64,000 bases of DNA from Hornefia porci (GCF_001940235.1 NZ_MJIE01000001.1:1-64000); one strand, 5' to 3'. Positions 27,814 through 38,182 are shown, numbered from the stretch's first letter. Numbers and translations: made by a program. The notes: a model not told the origin generated them from the sequence alone.

Positions 27814-29117
27814 AGGCAGTAGATCGGATTCATGAATACCTGCGTTTCGGCATGGTCCTGGGGCTGGAGCGGATGAATGCGCTGATGGCGAAGCTGGGCG
27901 ACCCTCAGAAGGAGCTGGAGGTCATCCATGTGGCAGGAACCAACGGAAAAGGCTCAGTCTGTCGCTATGTCTATGAGGTTCTGCGGGCCGCCGGCTACCA
28001 TACGGGGCTCTACACATCGCCGTATCTGGAAGTGTTTAACGAGCGCATCGAAGCGGACGGGGAATATATTTCCGACGAGGAGCTGGAAGATGCTGCGGAC
28101 AGAGTAATCGCCGCGGCGGACGAAATGGTTGCAGAGGGAATGGAATCCCCGACGGAATTTGAGATTGTGACCGCTGTCGCCTTTGTGTTCTTCCGGGAAA
28201 AGGGCTGCGATTTCGTGGTTCTGGAGGTGGGACTCGGCGGCAGAGGCGATTCCACCAATATCATCGAAAAGCCTTTGTGCTCGATAATTACATCGATTTC
28301 TCTGGATCATACTGACAGGCTGGGAGAAACGATTCCGGAGATCGCCGCGGAGAAGGCGGGGATCATCAAACGGGGCTGCCCGGTCATCGTCGGCGCTGAG
28401 GATCCGGACGCGAAGGCTGTGTTCCGCAAACGGGCCAATGAACTGGACGCGCCGCTGTTCGATGCGGCGCGGGTGCCGGTAAAAGTCGTAAGGGAGACGC
28501 TGGAGGGCTGCTCCTTCAACGCGGAAATCCTGGACCGGGAATACCGGGGAGTTGAGATCCGCATGCCGGGAGAGCATCAGATCCGGAACGCGGTCTGCGC
28601 GCTCTTCGCCGTCACATTGCTGGCAGAGCAGGGCGTTCTGCCGGAGTTGACGATGCGGGAAATCAAAGAGGGCATGAAGAGGGCCCGCCAGATCGGGCGG
28701 TTCGAGGTTCTGAGCCGGTCGCCCTATGTGATTCTGGACGGCGCCCACAACCCCGCCGGTGCGGCGGCGCTGAAGAAAACGGTGCTCACGCATTTCCGGG
28801 GAAAGCGGATCCTGATGGTGACGGGGATTCTGGCCGACAAGGCGGTGGATGATGTTCTGAGCGAGTTCCGGGAAATTACTGATCAGTTTATCGCCACGGA
28901 GCCGCCGAATCCCAGAAAGCTTGATGCGGAGAAACTGGCAGAGAAGCTCCGGAGGCTCGGCGCCGCCTGTGAGACGGCGGCAGAGCCGGAGGAGGCCGTC
29001 CGGCTGGCGATGTCCGGGAAGGACGGCCGGGACCTGATTCTGTTCACCGGTTCACTGTATCTGATCGGCGCCCTGCGGGGAGATGTGATCCGGCTGCTCC
29101 GGGAAGATCAGGAGTGA
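27810..29117 (+). CDS. folC: Folylpolyglutamate synthase / dihydrofolate synthase
   Basis: FolC adds glutamates to folates and, in most bacteria, makes dihydrofolate. The 435-residue Mur-ligase-fold enzyme has the P-loop HVAGTNGKGSVCRY near residue 45, LYTSPYLEVFNERI and the C-terminal ILDGAHNPAGAAALK. The start overlaps the valS stop by 4 bases, so it is co-transcribed. In this genome it supports the same folate pool used by Fhs, FchA and GlyA. Confidence 0.94.
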   Translation: MKAVDRIHEYLRFGMVLGLERMNALMAKLGDPQKELEVIHVAGTNGKGSVCRYVYEVLRAAGYHTGLYTSPYLEVFNERIEADGEYISDEELEDAADRVIAAADEMVAEGMESPTEFEIVTAVAFVFFREKGCDFVVLEVGLGGRGDSTNIIEKPLCSIITSISLDHTDRLGETIPEIAAEKAGIIKRGCPVIVGAEDPDAKAVFRKRANELDAPLFDAARVPVKVVRETLEGCSFNAEILDREYRGVEIRMPGEHQIRNAVCALFAVTLLAEQGVLPELTMREIKEGMKRARQIGRFEVLSRSPYVILDGAHNPAGAAALKKTVLTHFRGKRILMVTGILADKAVDDVLSEFREITDQFIATEPPNPRKLDAEKLAEKLRRLGAACETAAEPEEAVRLAMSGKDGRDLILFTGSLYLIGALRGDVIRLLREDQE

Positions 29118-29120
29118 GTT

Positions 29121-29909
29121 ATGGAAAATCTGGAGAACAGAAATATCAGCTATGATAAGCTGCTGCAGACGATTCTCGATATCGGAGAGGAAATGGTGGT
29201 GGCAGGCGCGGAGGTAAGCCGGGTGGAGGAGAGCATCCAGCGGATGTGCCGCGCCTACGGATGCGACCGCATCAATGTGTTCATCATCGTTTCCAACCTG
29301 CAGGTGACGGTGGAGGCGCCGGACGGGCAGATTCTGACGCATATCCGCTGTATTGAACGGAATGACGTCAATTTCGACCGGCTGGATTATCTGAACGACC
29401 TCTCCCGCTATATCTGCGTCGTGAAGCCGGATGTGGACCACATGAAAAAGAAGCTGGACGAGGTGATGAACCGGAAGGAGCAGCCCGGGTGGCTGGGACT
29501 CTTCGGGTGCATCTGCGCCGCATCGGGCTTTACGGTCTTTTTCGGCGGGAGCGCCAAGGACGGCGTCGCGGCGGTGGGAATGGCCGTCGTCATCGTTCTG
29601 ATCACCCGGTTTCTGACGCCGCGGGAGAACAACCAGATTGTCTTTAACTTCATCACATCGTTTCTGGCGGGCATCGCGGCGGTTCTGATGGTTCACGCGG
29701 GCGTGGGAACGAGCGCGGACAAAATCATGATGGGCGGTATCATGCTGCTGATTCCCGGCATCGCCATGACCAACGCGATACGGGACATGCTGATCGGCGA
29801 CATCGCCTCCGGCATGCTCCGGCTGACCAACGCACTGATTGTCGCGGCGGCCATCGCCTGCGGATTCGCGATGGCGATCGTCCTTACGGGAGGTGTTCTT
29901 CACATATGA
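29121..29909 (+). CDS. Threonine/serine exporter family, large part (ThrE N-half type)
   Basis: A 262-residue protein of the DUF1212/COG2966 type. The cytoplasmic N-terminal half holds EEMVVAGAEVSRVEESI and the C-terminal half has about five membrane helices, including GLFGCICAASGFTVFFGG. It pairs with the next small gene, which overlaps it by 4 bases. Together they match the split form of ThrE-type exporters of small amino acids; the actual substrate is not shown. GGAGTG precedes the ATG, 4 bases after folC. Confidence 0.82.
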   Translation: MENLENRNISYDKLLQTILDIGEEMVVAGAEVSRVEESIQRMCRAYGCDRINVFIIVSNLQVTVEAPDGQILTHIRCIERNDVNFDRLDYLNDLSRYICVVKPDVDHMKKKLDEVMNRKEQPGWLGLFGCICAASGFTVFFGGSAKDGVAAVGMAVVIVLITRFLTPRENNQIVFNFITSFLAGIAAVLMVHAGVGTSADKIMMGGIMLLIPGIAMTNAIRDMLIGDIASGMLRLTNALIVAAAIACGFAMAIVLTGGVLHI

Positions 29910-30364
29910 ACAGCACGAATGAACTGATTCAGATCGGCGCTGCCTTCATCGGCTCCATCGGGTTCGCCGTCATGCTGAAGATCCGCGGAAAGCAGATCCT
30001 CTATGCGGGCATAGGCGGCCTTCTGACCTGGTGCGTCTTTCTCGCCGCCTATGACGCTCTCGATACATACTTCTGGTCCAATTTCATCGCATCTATCTTT
30101 GTCGCTCTCTACGCCGAGGTCATGGCCAGAGTGAACAAAGCTCCCGCCACGATATTCCTGACAGCCGCCGCGGTTCCCCTGATTCCGGGCCGCAACCTGT
30201 ACAACATGATGTACGGAATTGTCCGTCAGCACTATCATATGGCACAGACCAACGGAGTCACCGCCCTCGTGGTGGCTCTGGCCATCGGACTGGGCTTTGT
30301 TGTGGTCGCCGTGCTGATGAAATATGTTTACAGGCTCAGCTGCTTTGCGCGGAAGCGGTCCTGA
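29906..30364 (+). CDS. Threonine/serine exporter family, small part (DUF3815 type)
   Basis: A 152-residue, four- to five-helix membrane protein of the COG3610 type, with AAVPLIPGRNLYNMMYG typical of the family. Its start overlaps the preceding gene (ATGA). It is probably the second component of the two-gene ThrE-like exporter. No terminator is obvious before the glyA promoter. Confidence 0.82.
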   Translation: MNSTNELIQIGAAFIGSIGFAVMLKIRGKQILYAGIGGLLTWCVFLAAYDALDTYFWSNFIASIFVALYAEVMARVNKAPATIFLTAAAVPLIPGRNLYNMMYGIVRQHYHMAQTNGVTALVVALAIGLGFVVVAVLMKYVYRLSCFARKRS

Positions 30365-30443
30365 ACGGAGCGCGGCTGCGGTATACGGCCGTGATTTCGC
30401 GGCGGTATCGCCATAATATCCGCCGCATGCGGTCATAAAAACT

Positions 30444-30472
30444 TGTCAGTCGGCCGGCCGTTTGATATAATA
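30444..30472 (+). promoter_or_regulatory. Predicted glyA promoter
   Basis: TTGTCA (30444-30449) and TATAAT (30467-30472) with a 17-base spacer, about 70 bases before the glyA start. Confidence 0.7.
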
Positions 30473-30541
30473 AAACATAAGTTTTTATTGCAGATTCTGG
30501 TCTTCAGGTATTTGCCTGTCTATGGAGAAGAGGAGTAGCAA

Positions 30542-31801
30542 ATGTTTAACAGAGACGGAAAAGACGATAACAATTACAATGTCGAAAACTATGAATTTAT
30601 TAAGAAGTACTCGCCGACGGTGGGATCCCTCATCGAGAAGGAGTACAACAGGCAGAAGAACAATATCGAGCTGATCGCTTCCGAGAACTATTGCTCGGAG
30701 GCAGTGCTGGCGGCCTGCGGGAGCTGTCTCTCCTGGAAGTACGCGGAAGGATACCCTTACGTGAGAACCTCCGGGAACAAAGGCAGATACTACGGCGGAA
30801 CAGAGTTCGTGGATGAGCTGGAGGAATACTGCTGCAACAAATGGAGAGAGGTGTTCCATACGGATTATCACGTGAACGTGCAGCCGCATTCCGGCTCCCA
30901 GGCGAACTTCGCGGGATACAAGGCGCTGATCAGCCCGGGAGACACGATCTTGTCCCTGAGCCTCGACAACGGCGGACATCTGACCCATGGTTCCTCCGTG
31001 AACTTCAGCGGCAAGCTGTACAACGTGATTTTCTATGATGTGGACGACAAAGGCTACATCGACATGGAGGACGTGCGGAAGAAGGCGCTGGAGTACAAGC
31101 CGCAGCTGATTATGACCGGTGCCAGCGCATATTCCAGAATCATCGACTTCAAGGCTTTTGCGGACATCGCGAAGGAGGTCGGATGCTACTTCATGGTAGA
31201 CATGGCTCACATCGCAGGTCTGGTTGCGGCCGGAGAACATCTGTCGCCGTTCGGCTACGCGGACATCGTCACCACCACCACGCATAAGACGCTGCGCGGT
31301 CCCAGAGGCGGTCTGGTGTTCGGAAAGCCGGAATTCGCGAAGAAGATCGACAGCGCTGTATTCCCCTATGCGCAGGGAGGCCCGCTGGAGCATATTATTG
31401 CCGGAAAAGCGGTCTGCGCGGAGGAAGCCCTGAAACCGGAGTTTAAGGAGTACGCTCATCAGGTCGTGCTGAACTGCGCGGCTCTGTGCGACGAGTTCAT
31501 CAAGCTGGGTTATAAAGTCGTGACCGGAGGAACAGACAATCACGTGTTCCTGCTGGATCTGTCGGAGTTCCCGTTCAGCGGCCGGGATCTGCAGGAGAGA
31601 TGCGACGAGAACGGAATTACGCTGAACAAGAATGCGATTCCGAACGATCAGCGCAGCCCGATGCAGACAAGCGGCGTCCGGATCGGAACCGCTCCGATGA
31701 CCACCAGAGGATATAAAGAAGACGATTTCCGCGAGGTTGCCAGAAGAATCGATAAGATCGTGAAGGAACTGGCGAAGGAGAAGGAAGCGGAAGCGAAATA
31801 G
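30542..31801 (+). CDS. glyA: Serine hydroxymethyltransferase
   Basis: GlyA interconverts serine and glycine, moving a one-carbon unit onto THF; it uses PLP. The 419-residue protein has IELIASENYCSEAV, HSGSQANFAGYKALI and the PLP lysine in TTTTHKTLRGPRGG (about residue 248). The segment EGYPYVRTSGNKGRYYGG is a few residues longer than the common EGYPGKRYYGG form. AGGAGTAGCAA precedes the ATG. It forms a functional group with Fhs, FchA and FolC. Confidence 0.95.
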   Translation: MFNRDGKDDNNYNVENYEFIKKYSPTVGSLIEKEYNRQKNNIELIASENYCSEAVLAACGSCLSWKYAEGYPYVRTSGNKGRYYGGTEFVDELEEYCCNKWREVFHTDYHVNVQPHSGSQANFAGYKALISPGDTILSLSLDNGGHLTHGSSVNFSGKLYNVIFYDVDDKGYIDMEDVRKKALEYKPQLIMTGASAYSRIIDFKAFADIAKEVGCYFMVDMAHIAGLVAAGEHLSPFGYADIVTTTTHKTLRGPRGGLVFGKPEFAKKIDSAVFPYAQGGPLEHIIAGKAVCAEEALKPEFKEYAHQVVLNCAALCDEFIKLGYKVVTGGTDNHVFLLDLSEFPFSGRDLQERCDENGITLNKNAIPNDQRSPMQTSGVRIGTAPMTTRGYKEDDFREVARRIDKIVKELAKEKEAEAK

Positions 31802-31867
31802 GATAATTCATGAAATGATGACGGCTGCGTCACCGGTGTGGCGCGGCCGTTCTGTAAAGGATCAGGC

Positions 31868-32896
31868 ATGAGGATTTTGTTAGATGGAATGGGAGGAGAT
31901 CACGCGCCGGAATGCGTGGTGGAAGGTGCCATCGCCGCAGCGGGGCAGATCTCCGATGAAATTGTGCTGATCGGGCAGGAGGAACTGCTCCGTCAGCTTC
32001 TGAACAGATACGGCTATCGGGGAGACCGGATCCGCATCGTTCACGCGGGTGACACGATTTCCAATGATGAGTCTCCTGTCAGGGCTGTGCGCCGCAAGAA
32101 GGATTCTTCCATTGTCATCGGAATGTCGATGGTCCGGGACGGTGAAGGCGACGTGTTCATCTCGGCCGGGAGCACAGGAGCACTGCTGGCCGGAGGGCTT
32201 TTTATTCTCGGCAGAGTGGACGGCATCGACCGCCCGGCGCTCGCAACGGTATATCCGGTCATCGGTCATGAGCCGTCGCTTCTGGTGGATACCGGGGCGA
32301 ATGCGGAGTGCAAGCCGAAAAACCTTCTGGATTTCGGCATCATGGGAAGCATTTACATGGACAAGGTTCTGGGGCGGGAGAACCCCACCGTCGGTCTGGT
32401 CAATAACGGCTCGGAGGCCCACAAAGGAACGGCGCTCACGAAGGCCGCCTATGAGCTTCTGGACCGGAGCAGCCTGAATTTCATCGGCAATATCGAAGCA
32501 AGAGATCTGCAGGATGCGGTCTGCGATGTGATCGTCACAGATGGTTTCACCGGAAATGTCATCATCAAGCTTACGGAGGGCATGGGGCTGATGGTTCTGA
32601 GGGAACTGAAGTCCAGGTTTATGACCAGCACCCGTTCCAAGATGGGAGCGCTGCTGCTCAGCGATCAGCTGCGGGCGATTAAGTCGGAGTTTGATTATGC
32701 CGAGTACGGAGGCGCGCCGATTCTGGGAGTGAAGGGCGCGCTGCTGAAAATGCACGGTTCGTCGGACGCCCGGGCGGTGGAACAGACGATTCTGAAGGCT
32801 GTTCCGTATGTGAATGAAAACGTTGTCGAAACTATCGGGAGTGCGATGGCGGAAATTGTTGCGAAGGAAGGCGAGAACGCAGAGAATCATGAATAA
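31868..32896 (+). CDS. plsX: Phosphate acyltransferase PlsX
   Basis: PlsX makes acyl-phosphate from acyl-ACP for the PlsX/PlsY route of phosphatidic acid synthesis. The 342-residue protein starts MRILLDGMGGDHAPE from the ATG at 31868, after AAGGA; an in-frame start 30 bases upstream is less typical. It overlaps rnc by 8 bases. The usual acpP between plsX and rnc is absent. PlsY and GpsA are encoded 7 kb downstream in the same run. Confidence 0.94.
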   Translation: MRILLDGMGGDHAPECVVEGAIAAAGQISDEIVLIGQEELLRQLLNRYGYRGDRIRIVHAGDTISNDESPVRAVRRKKDSSIVIGMSMVRDGEGDVFISAGSTGALLAGGLFILGRVDGIDRPALATVYPVIGHEPSLLVDTGANAECKPKNLLDFGIMGSIYMDKVLGRENPTVGLVNNGSEAHKGTALTKAAYELLDRSSLNFIGNIEARDLQDAVCDVIVTDGFTGNVIIKLTEGMGLMVLRELKSRFMTSTRSKMGALLLSDQLRAIKSEFDYAEYGGAPILGVKGALLKMHGSSDARAVEQTILKAVPYVNENVVETIGSAMAEIVAKEGENAENHE

Positions 32897-33578
32897 CACA
32901 GAATTTGAACGGAAAATTCAATATGAGTTTCGTGACAAAGGGCTTTTAAACAAAGCCCTTACTCATAGCTCATACTGCCGTGAGGAGGGTCTGGATCCGA
33001 CTGAGAGTAATGAACGCCTGGAGTTTCTGGGCGACGCGTACCTCGACGCGATTGCAGGCACAGAGCTGTACCGGCGGATGAAGAATGTGGGAGAGGGAAG
33101 ACTGACCCGGACGAGGGCGGCTGTGGTGTGTGAACATTCCCTGGCAAAGGTAGGAGGACGGATCGGGATCGGCGCGTATTTCAATATGGGAAACGGCGAG
33201 GATCACTGCGGCGGAAGGCACCGCGAATCGATCGTGGCGGACGGAGTGGAAGCGGTGATCGGCGCGATTTTCCTGGACGGAGGATACGACGCCGCATCTG
33301 ACTTTGTTCTCAGAGAATTCTCAGACATCATCGAGGACGCCATGAAGGGCAGACTGTTTACTGATTTCAAGACGCAGGTGCAGGAAATTCTGCAAAAGGA
33401 CGGCACGGCTCCGGACATCTGTTATGTTCTGGATCGTGAAGAGGGGCCGGATCACGACAAAACCTTTTATGTGCATCTGACGTGTGACGGAAGAACCCTC
33501 GGCTCCGGATCGGGCAAAAGCAAGAAGGAAGCGGAACAGAACGCGGCAAGAGCCACGTTGAACGGAGGATTGATTTAA
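32889..33578 (+). CDS. rnc: Ribonuclease III
   Basis: RNase III cuts double-stranded RNA, including rRNA precursors. The 229-residue protein has the signature NERLEFLGDAYLD, a second catalytic block in VADGVEAVIGAIFLDGG, and a C-terminal double-stranded RNA binding domain (DFKTQVQEILQ to the end). It starts at the ATG at 32889 within the last codons of plsX, and its stop shares one base with the smc ATG. Confidence 0.95.
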   Translation: MNNTEFERKIQYEFRDKGLLNKALTHSSYCREEGLDPTESNERLEFLGDAYLDAIAGTELYRRMKNVGEGRLTRTRAAVVCEHSLAKVGGRIGIGAYFNMGNGEDHCGGRHRESIVADGVEAVIGAIFLDGGYDAASDFVLREFSDIIEDAMKGRLFTDFKTQVQEILQKDGTAPDICYVLDREEGPDHDKTFYVHLTCDGRTLGSGSGKSKKEAEQNAARATLNGGLI

Positions 33579-36500
33579 TGTATTTTAAGAGACTGGAGAT
33601 GCATGGCTTCAAGTCCTTCGCCGAGCCGGTGGTAATCGATTTTCACGAGGGAATCACCTGCATTGTGGGGCCCAACGGAAGCGGCAAGAGCAATATCAGC
33701 GACGCAATCCGCTGGGCGCTGGGCGAACAGAGCCCGAAGGCCCTGCGGGGCGGCAAGATGCAGGAGGTCATTTTTAACGGGACGGAGAGCCGCAAGCCCC
33801 GGGGAATGGCGGAAGTGACGCTGGTGATAGATAACAGCACAGGTCTTCTCGATATTGAATATAAGGAAGTCGCGATCACCAGAAGGATGTATCGCAGCGG
33901 CGAAAGCGAATACCTGATCAACAACAACCCGTGCAGGCTGAAGGATATCCGGGAACTCATCATGGATACCGGGATAGGCGTGGACGGCTATTCGATTATC
34001 GGTCAGGGAAAGATCTCCGACATTGTCAGCAATAAGCCGGAGAGCCGCCGGGAAATCTTTGAGGAAGCGGCGGGGATCGTGGCGTATAAGACCAGAAAGC
34101 AGGAGGCGGTTCGCAAGCTGGACGGCACCCGGAGCAATCTGGAGCGGATCGACGATATCGTCGGGGAAATCGAAGGACGAATCGGCGGTCTGAAGGAGGA
34201 CAGCGAAAAGGCGAAGCGCTATCTGGAACTTAAGGAACGGTACCAGGATCTGGAGATTAACATCACGCTTCGGAATATAGAAAACGCGGAGGCCCGCAGC
34301 GGGCAGTACAGGCAGGAAATTCAGGAGCTGGAGGAGCAGCTCCGCAGCGCCGGGGAGAAAAAGCGCGGCAGTGACCGGGAGTCTCAGGAGCTGCAGAAAC
34401 GCAGCGCAGCGCTGGATACGGTTTCCGAACAGAACCACGAAAAAATGGTCCGGACCATCGAGGAAATCAACAGCATCACCGGGGAAAGCAAGCTGAACCG
34501 GGAGAAACTGGCCAACCTTGCCAGGGAGGAGGACCGGCTGGACGGTGAAATCGACGACCTGACGGTCCGCATCGATCGGCTGGGCCAGGAGGCGGAGGAA
34601 CTGAAGTCCCGGAAAAAGGAGATCGAGGACGCCCGCGGACAGGCGGAAAAACGTCTGGAGGAGAAGGTTCTGCTGTATAATTCCATCACCTCCGAGACAA
34701 GCCGGTTCACGGAAATCATCGACGACAGCAATGAAAAGATTATCTCGCTGAACGGCGAGGCCGCCTCCAAGCGCAGCGAGGCGAAGAGCTATGAAAGCTA
34801 TAAGGGCACGCTGGAAGCCAGAGCGCGGCAGATCGCGGACGAGAACCAGAAGCTGGAGGAAGAGACTGCAGAGGATCGGAAAATGCTGGAGCAGGCGCGT
34901 GAGGGCCTGAGCCGGGCAGAAGAGCGGAAGCAGGAGCTTGCTGCGGAAAACAGCGAGAAGATCCTCCGCCGCCGGAAACTGGAAGAGAAGGAGCGGAGTC
35001 TGCGCGGCACAGCAGAGGAGCTGCGGATCCGGAATAACCGGGAGGAGGCCCGTCTTCGCACCATCGAGGAAATGGAACAGAACTACGAGGGCTATAACAC
35101 GGCCGTGAAATATATCATGCGCTGCGGAATCCGGGGAATTGAGGGCGTGGTCGGCGAAATGATGGAGGTTCCCCGCGGGTACGAAACCGCCATTGAGACC
35201 GCGCTGGGGGCGGCGATGCAGAATATCATCGTAGCCGATGATGACAGCGCCCGCAAAGCGATCACCGCGCTGAAGGTGAACCGGTCTGGTCGGCTGACGT
35301 TCCTTCCGGTGGGCTCCATCCGCGGGAGGCGAGTCCGGCCGGATGCGCATATCAGCGGGCAGAAGGGCTATCGCGGGATGGGCGTGGATCTCATCGAATT
35401 CGATGATCGGTATCAGCAGATTTTTGAGTATCTGCTGGGACGTGTCGCGGTGGTGGAGGATCTCAACGCGGCGATCGCCATGTCCAGGGGAAGCCGGCAG
35501 GGGATCCGCTTCGTCACGCTGGACGGGGAGATCATCAATGCCAGCGGCGCGATTACCGGTGGAAAATACAAAAATCAGTCCGCTAATCTCCTGGAAAGAA
35601 AGAATGAGATTGAGCGGCTGAAACAGAATATAACGCATCACACCGACGCACTGGAGGAAAAAGTCCAGGAGCTTCAGCAGACTCTGGACGAGCTTGAAGA
35701 GCTTAAGCAGGGCGCGGCGGACGCGGAACAGGAAATGCGGGAACTGGAGCTTCAGATCGCCACCTCCGGAGAGAAAATCGCCGGCGGAGAAAATCAGCTT
35801 TCCGACGCCCGGGAGCGTATGGAAAAGAACAGCGCGGAGCTTCTTCAGATCCGGAAGGAGCTTGCGGATATGGACGAGCTGATCTCCAGAATGATGACGG
35901 AGAGCCAGGCCGCAGAGTCTGAAATCGAGAAAATCGGCAAGAGGGTGGAGGACCTCACAGCAGAGCATCAGGCGCGCCGCGGCGAGGTCGCAGACGCCAA
36001 CGACGCCATTACGCAGGCGAGAATAGACGTCCGTACATGGGAAGAAAAAGCGTCCAACAACGCCGGAATGCTGGAACGGATCGGCGGAGATCTGACCGCA
36101 CTGCGGAAACAGTCGAAGGAAAAAGAGCAGCAGCTGATCGCCCTGCGGCAGGAACGCGGGGAACTGACGGCAGGCTACCGGGGAAGCGATACCCAGGTGC
36201 TGCGTCTGGAAAAGGAACGGAAGGAACTGGAGGAGAACGGAGCCGCCATCAGCCGGGAGAAAGCGCAGATCGCGCAGCGGCTGCAGCTTGTAACAGAAGA
36301 GCTGACCGGCGCGGAGGAAACCATCAATTCTGTCCGGGATCAGAAATATCAGATGGAGATCCGTCAGGCCAGAAATGAAACGCAGCTGGACAACATGAAG
36401 GATAAGCTCTGGGAGGAATTCGAGATTTCCTACGCCCAGGCAAAGGAGCTTCGGAAGGAGGATTTCGCGATGACCGCATCGGTCAGAGAGAGCCGGGAGC

Positions 36501-37138
36501 TTCGGAAGGAACTGAAGGAAATCGGCGATGTCAATGTCGGTGCGATTGCCGAATATGAACAGGTGAGTCAGCGATATTCCTTCCTGACGGAGCAGCGGAG
36601 CGATGTAGTCACCGCGCTGAAGGAGCTGGAGTCGATTATCGACGATCTGGACCGGACGATCACGAAGACCTTTAAAGATAACTTTGATAAAGTGGAAATT
36701 AATTTCGAGGAGGTTTTCCGGGAACTGTTCGGCGGCGGTCACGCGGAGCTGCGGATGGAAAACGAGAACGACCCGCTGGAGTCCGGCATCGACATCGTCG
36801 CACAGCCTCCGGGGAAGAGGCTGCAGAACATCAACCTGATGTCCGGCGGCGAAAAGACCATGACCGCGATCGCGCTGATGTTCGCGGTTCTGAAGACCAA
36901 GCCGACGCCTTTCTGTATCCTGGACGAGGTGGAGGCGGCTCTGGATGACGAGAACATCGACAAGTTCTCCGGATATCTGAAGAACTTCACCCAGACACAG
37001 TTCGCACTGATCACGCATCAGAAGGCGACGATGGAGCACGCGGATGTGCTGTACGGAATCACGATGCCGGAGAGAGGCGTGTCCAGACTGCTCAGTCTCA
37101 GAATGGGGGATTACGATCCGGAGGATTACGTAAGCTGA
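33578..37138 (+). CDS. smc: Chromosome segregation ATPase SMC
   Basis: SMC forms the long coiled-coil dimer of the bacterial condensin. The 1186-residue protein has the Walker A motif GPNGSGKSN near residue 32, coiled coils to about 505, a hinge at about 505-660 (CGIRGIEGVVGEMMEV onward), a second coiled coil, then the ABC signature LMSGGEKTM (about 1087) and Walker B FCILDEVEAALDD (about 1111). Start and rnc stop overlap as TAATG. The order rnc-smc-ftsY is classic for Firmicutes. Confidence 0.97.
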   Translation: MYFKRLEMHGFKSFAEPVVIDFHEGITCIVGPNGSGKSNISDAIRWALGEQSPKALRGGKMQEVIFNGTESRKPRGMAEVTLVIDNSTGLLDIEYKEVAITRRMYRSGESEYLINNNPCRLKDIRELIMDTGIGVDGYSIIGQGKISDIVSNKPESRREIFEEAAGIVAYKTRKQEAVRKLDGTRSNLERIDDIVGEIEGRIGGLKEDSEKAKRYLELKERYQDLEINITLRNIENAEARSGQYRQEIQELEEQLRSAGEKKRGSDRESQELQKRSAALDTVSEQNHEKMVRTIEEINSITGESKLNREKLANLAREEDRLDGEIDDLTVRIDRLGQEAEELKSRKKEIEDARGQAEKRLEEKVLLYNSITSETSRFTEIIDDSNEKIISLNGEAASKRSEAKSYESYKGTLEARARQIADENQKLEEETAEDRKMLEQAREGLSRAEERKQELAAENSEKILRRRKLEEKERSLRGTAEELRIRNNREEARLRTIEEMEQNYEGYNTAVKYIMRCGIRGIEGVVGEMMEVPRGYETAIETALGAAMQNIIVADDDSARKAITALKVNRSGRLTFLPVGSIRGRRVRPDAHISGQKGYRGMGVDLIEFDDRYQQIFEYLLGRVAVVEDLNAAIAMSRGSRQGIRFVTLDGEIINASGAITGGKYKNQSANLLERKNEIERLKQNITHHTDALEEKVQELQQTLDELEELKQGAADAEQEMRELELQIATSGEKIAGGENQLSDARERMEKNSAELLQIRKELADMDELISRMMTESQAAESEIEKIGKRVEDLTAEHQARRGEVADANDAITQARIDVRTWEEKASNNAGMLERIGGDLTALRKQSKEKEQQLIALRQERGELTAGYRGSDTQVLRLEKERKELEENGAAISREKAQIAQRLQLVTEELTGAEETINSVRDQKYQMEIRQARNETQLDNMKDKLWEEFEISYAQAKELRKEDFAMTASVRESRELRKELKEIGDVNVGAIAEYEQVSQRYSFLTEQRSDVVTALKELESIIDDLDRTITKTFKDNFDKVEINFEEVFRELFGGGHAELRMENENDPLESGIDIVAQPPGKRLQNINLMSGGEKTMTAIALMFAVLKTKPTPFCILDEVEAALDDENIDKFSGYLKNFTQTQFALITHQKATMEHADVLYGITMPERGVSRLLSLRMGDYDPEDYVS

Positions 37139-37267
37139 AACCCGCCGGGCCGCGTCCGCCCGCCCGGCTCGCGCATGACGTTCAGGGCGGCTCTTGCGGC
37201 CTGCCTGCCGCGGTTCCGCCCCCGCCGGGCCGGATCCGTCAGGACGGGAACAAGCATAGGAGAAATT

Positions 37268-38182
37268 ATGTCAGAGATTACAACAAAGAAAAAAGGATTT
37301 TTCGGACGGATGGCAGAGCGCATCAATGACGCTCTGTTTATGCATCAGGAAATCAACGAGGAGATGATGGACGAGATTGAAGAAATTCTCATCACCTCCG
37401 ACATCGGAATGGAGACCACCATGAATATCATGGAGGAACTCCGGGAATATATCAAGGTCAACATGATCACTCTGCCAAAGAATGTGAAAAAGGCCATTGT
37501 GGAGATTATCATCCGTCTGATCGACAAAGGAGAACGGAACAGGCTGTCGGATAAGACACCTCTTGTCATCCTGATGATCGGGATCAACGGAGGCGGAAAG
37601 ACGACGACCATCGCAAAGCTGGGAAACCGGCTGAAGAAAGAAGGAAAGACAGTAATGTTCGCGGCCGCCGACACGTTTCGGGCCGCGGCCTCCGGGCAGC
37701 TGAAGATATGGGGAGACCGGATCGGAGTCAACACTGTCATGCACCAGGAGGGAGCCGATCCCAGTGCAGTTCTGTTCGACGCGATTCAGTCCGCGAAGGC
37801 CCGGAACATCGACGTGCTGATCTGTGACACGGCGGGTCGTCTGCAGACGAAGAAGAACCTGATGGACGAGCTCGCCAAGATGAACCGTGTCATTGACCGG
37901 GAATATCCGGAGGCGGCACGGGAGACCCTGCTGGTTCTGGACGCGACGAACGGCAAAAACGCGGTTTCGCAGGCGGAGCAGTTTAACGAGGCCGCCGAGC
38001 TGTCCGGCGTAATTATCACCAAGCTGGACGGAACCGCGAAGGGAGGCATCGCCATCACCATCGCGGATGAGTTCGATCTGCCCATCAAGTTCATCGGAAC
38101 CGGAGAGGGCGTCGAGGATCTGGAGGAATTTAACGCGGCGGAATTCGCTGCAGAAGTCACGGGAGGAATTGCGGATGAGTAA
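37268..38182 (+). CDS. ftsY: Signal recognition particle receptor FtsY
   Basis: FtsY is the membrane-associated GTPase that receives SRP-ribosome complexes. The 304-residue protein lacks a long acidic N-terminal domain and has an NG domain with GINGGGKTTTIAKLG (about residue 105), the DTFRAAA block, DTAGRLQTK and TKLDGTAKGG. Start chosen at the ATG at 37268 after AGGAGAA; a longer reading from 37175 is GC-rich and unlike the family. It overlaps der by 8 bases. Confidence 0.95.
   Translation: MSEITTKKKGFFGRMAERINDALFMHQEINEEMMDEIEEILITSDIGMETTMNIMEELREYIKVNMITLPKNVKKAIVEIIIRLIDKGERNRLSDKTPLVILMIGINGGGKTTTIAKLGNRLKKEGKTVMFAAADTFRAAASGQLKIWGDRIGVNTVMHQEGADPSAVLFDAIQSAKARNIDVLICDTAGRLQTKKNLMDELAKMNRVIDREYPEAARETLLVLDATNGKNAVSQAEQFNEAAELSGVIITKLDGTAKGGIAITIADEFDLPIKFIGTGEGVEDLEEFNAAEFAAEVTGGIADE

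Noticed and set aside
33575..37039. Long minus-strand ORF of 1154 codons opposite smc
   Set aside because: It is the antisense shadow of the SMC coding sequence, caused by biased codon use; it lacks any family similarity I can see and any ribosome site.
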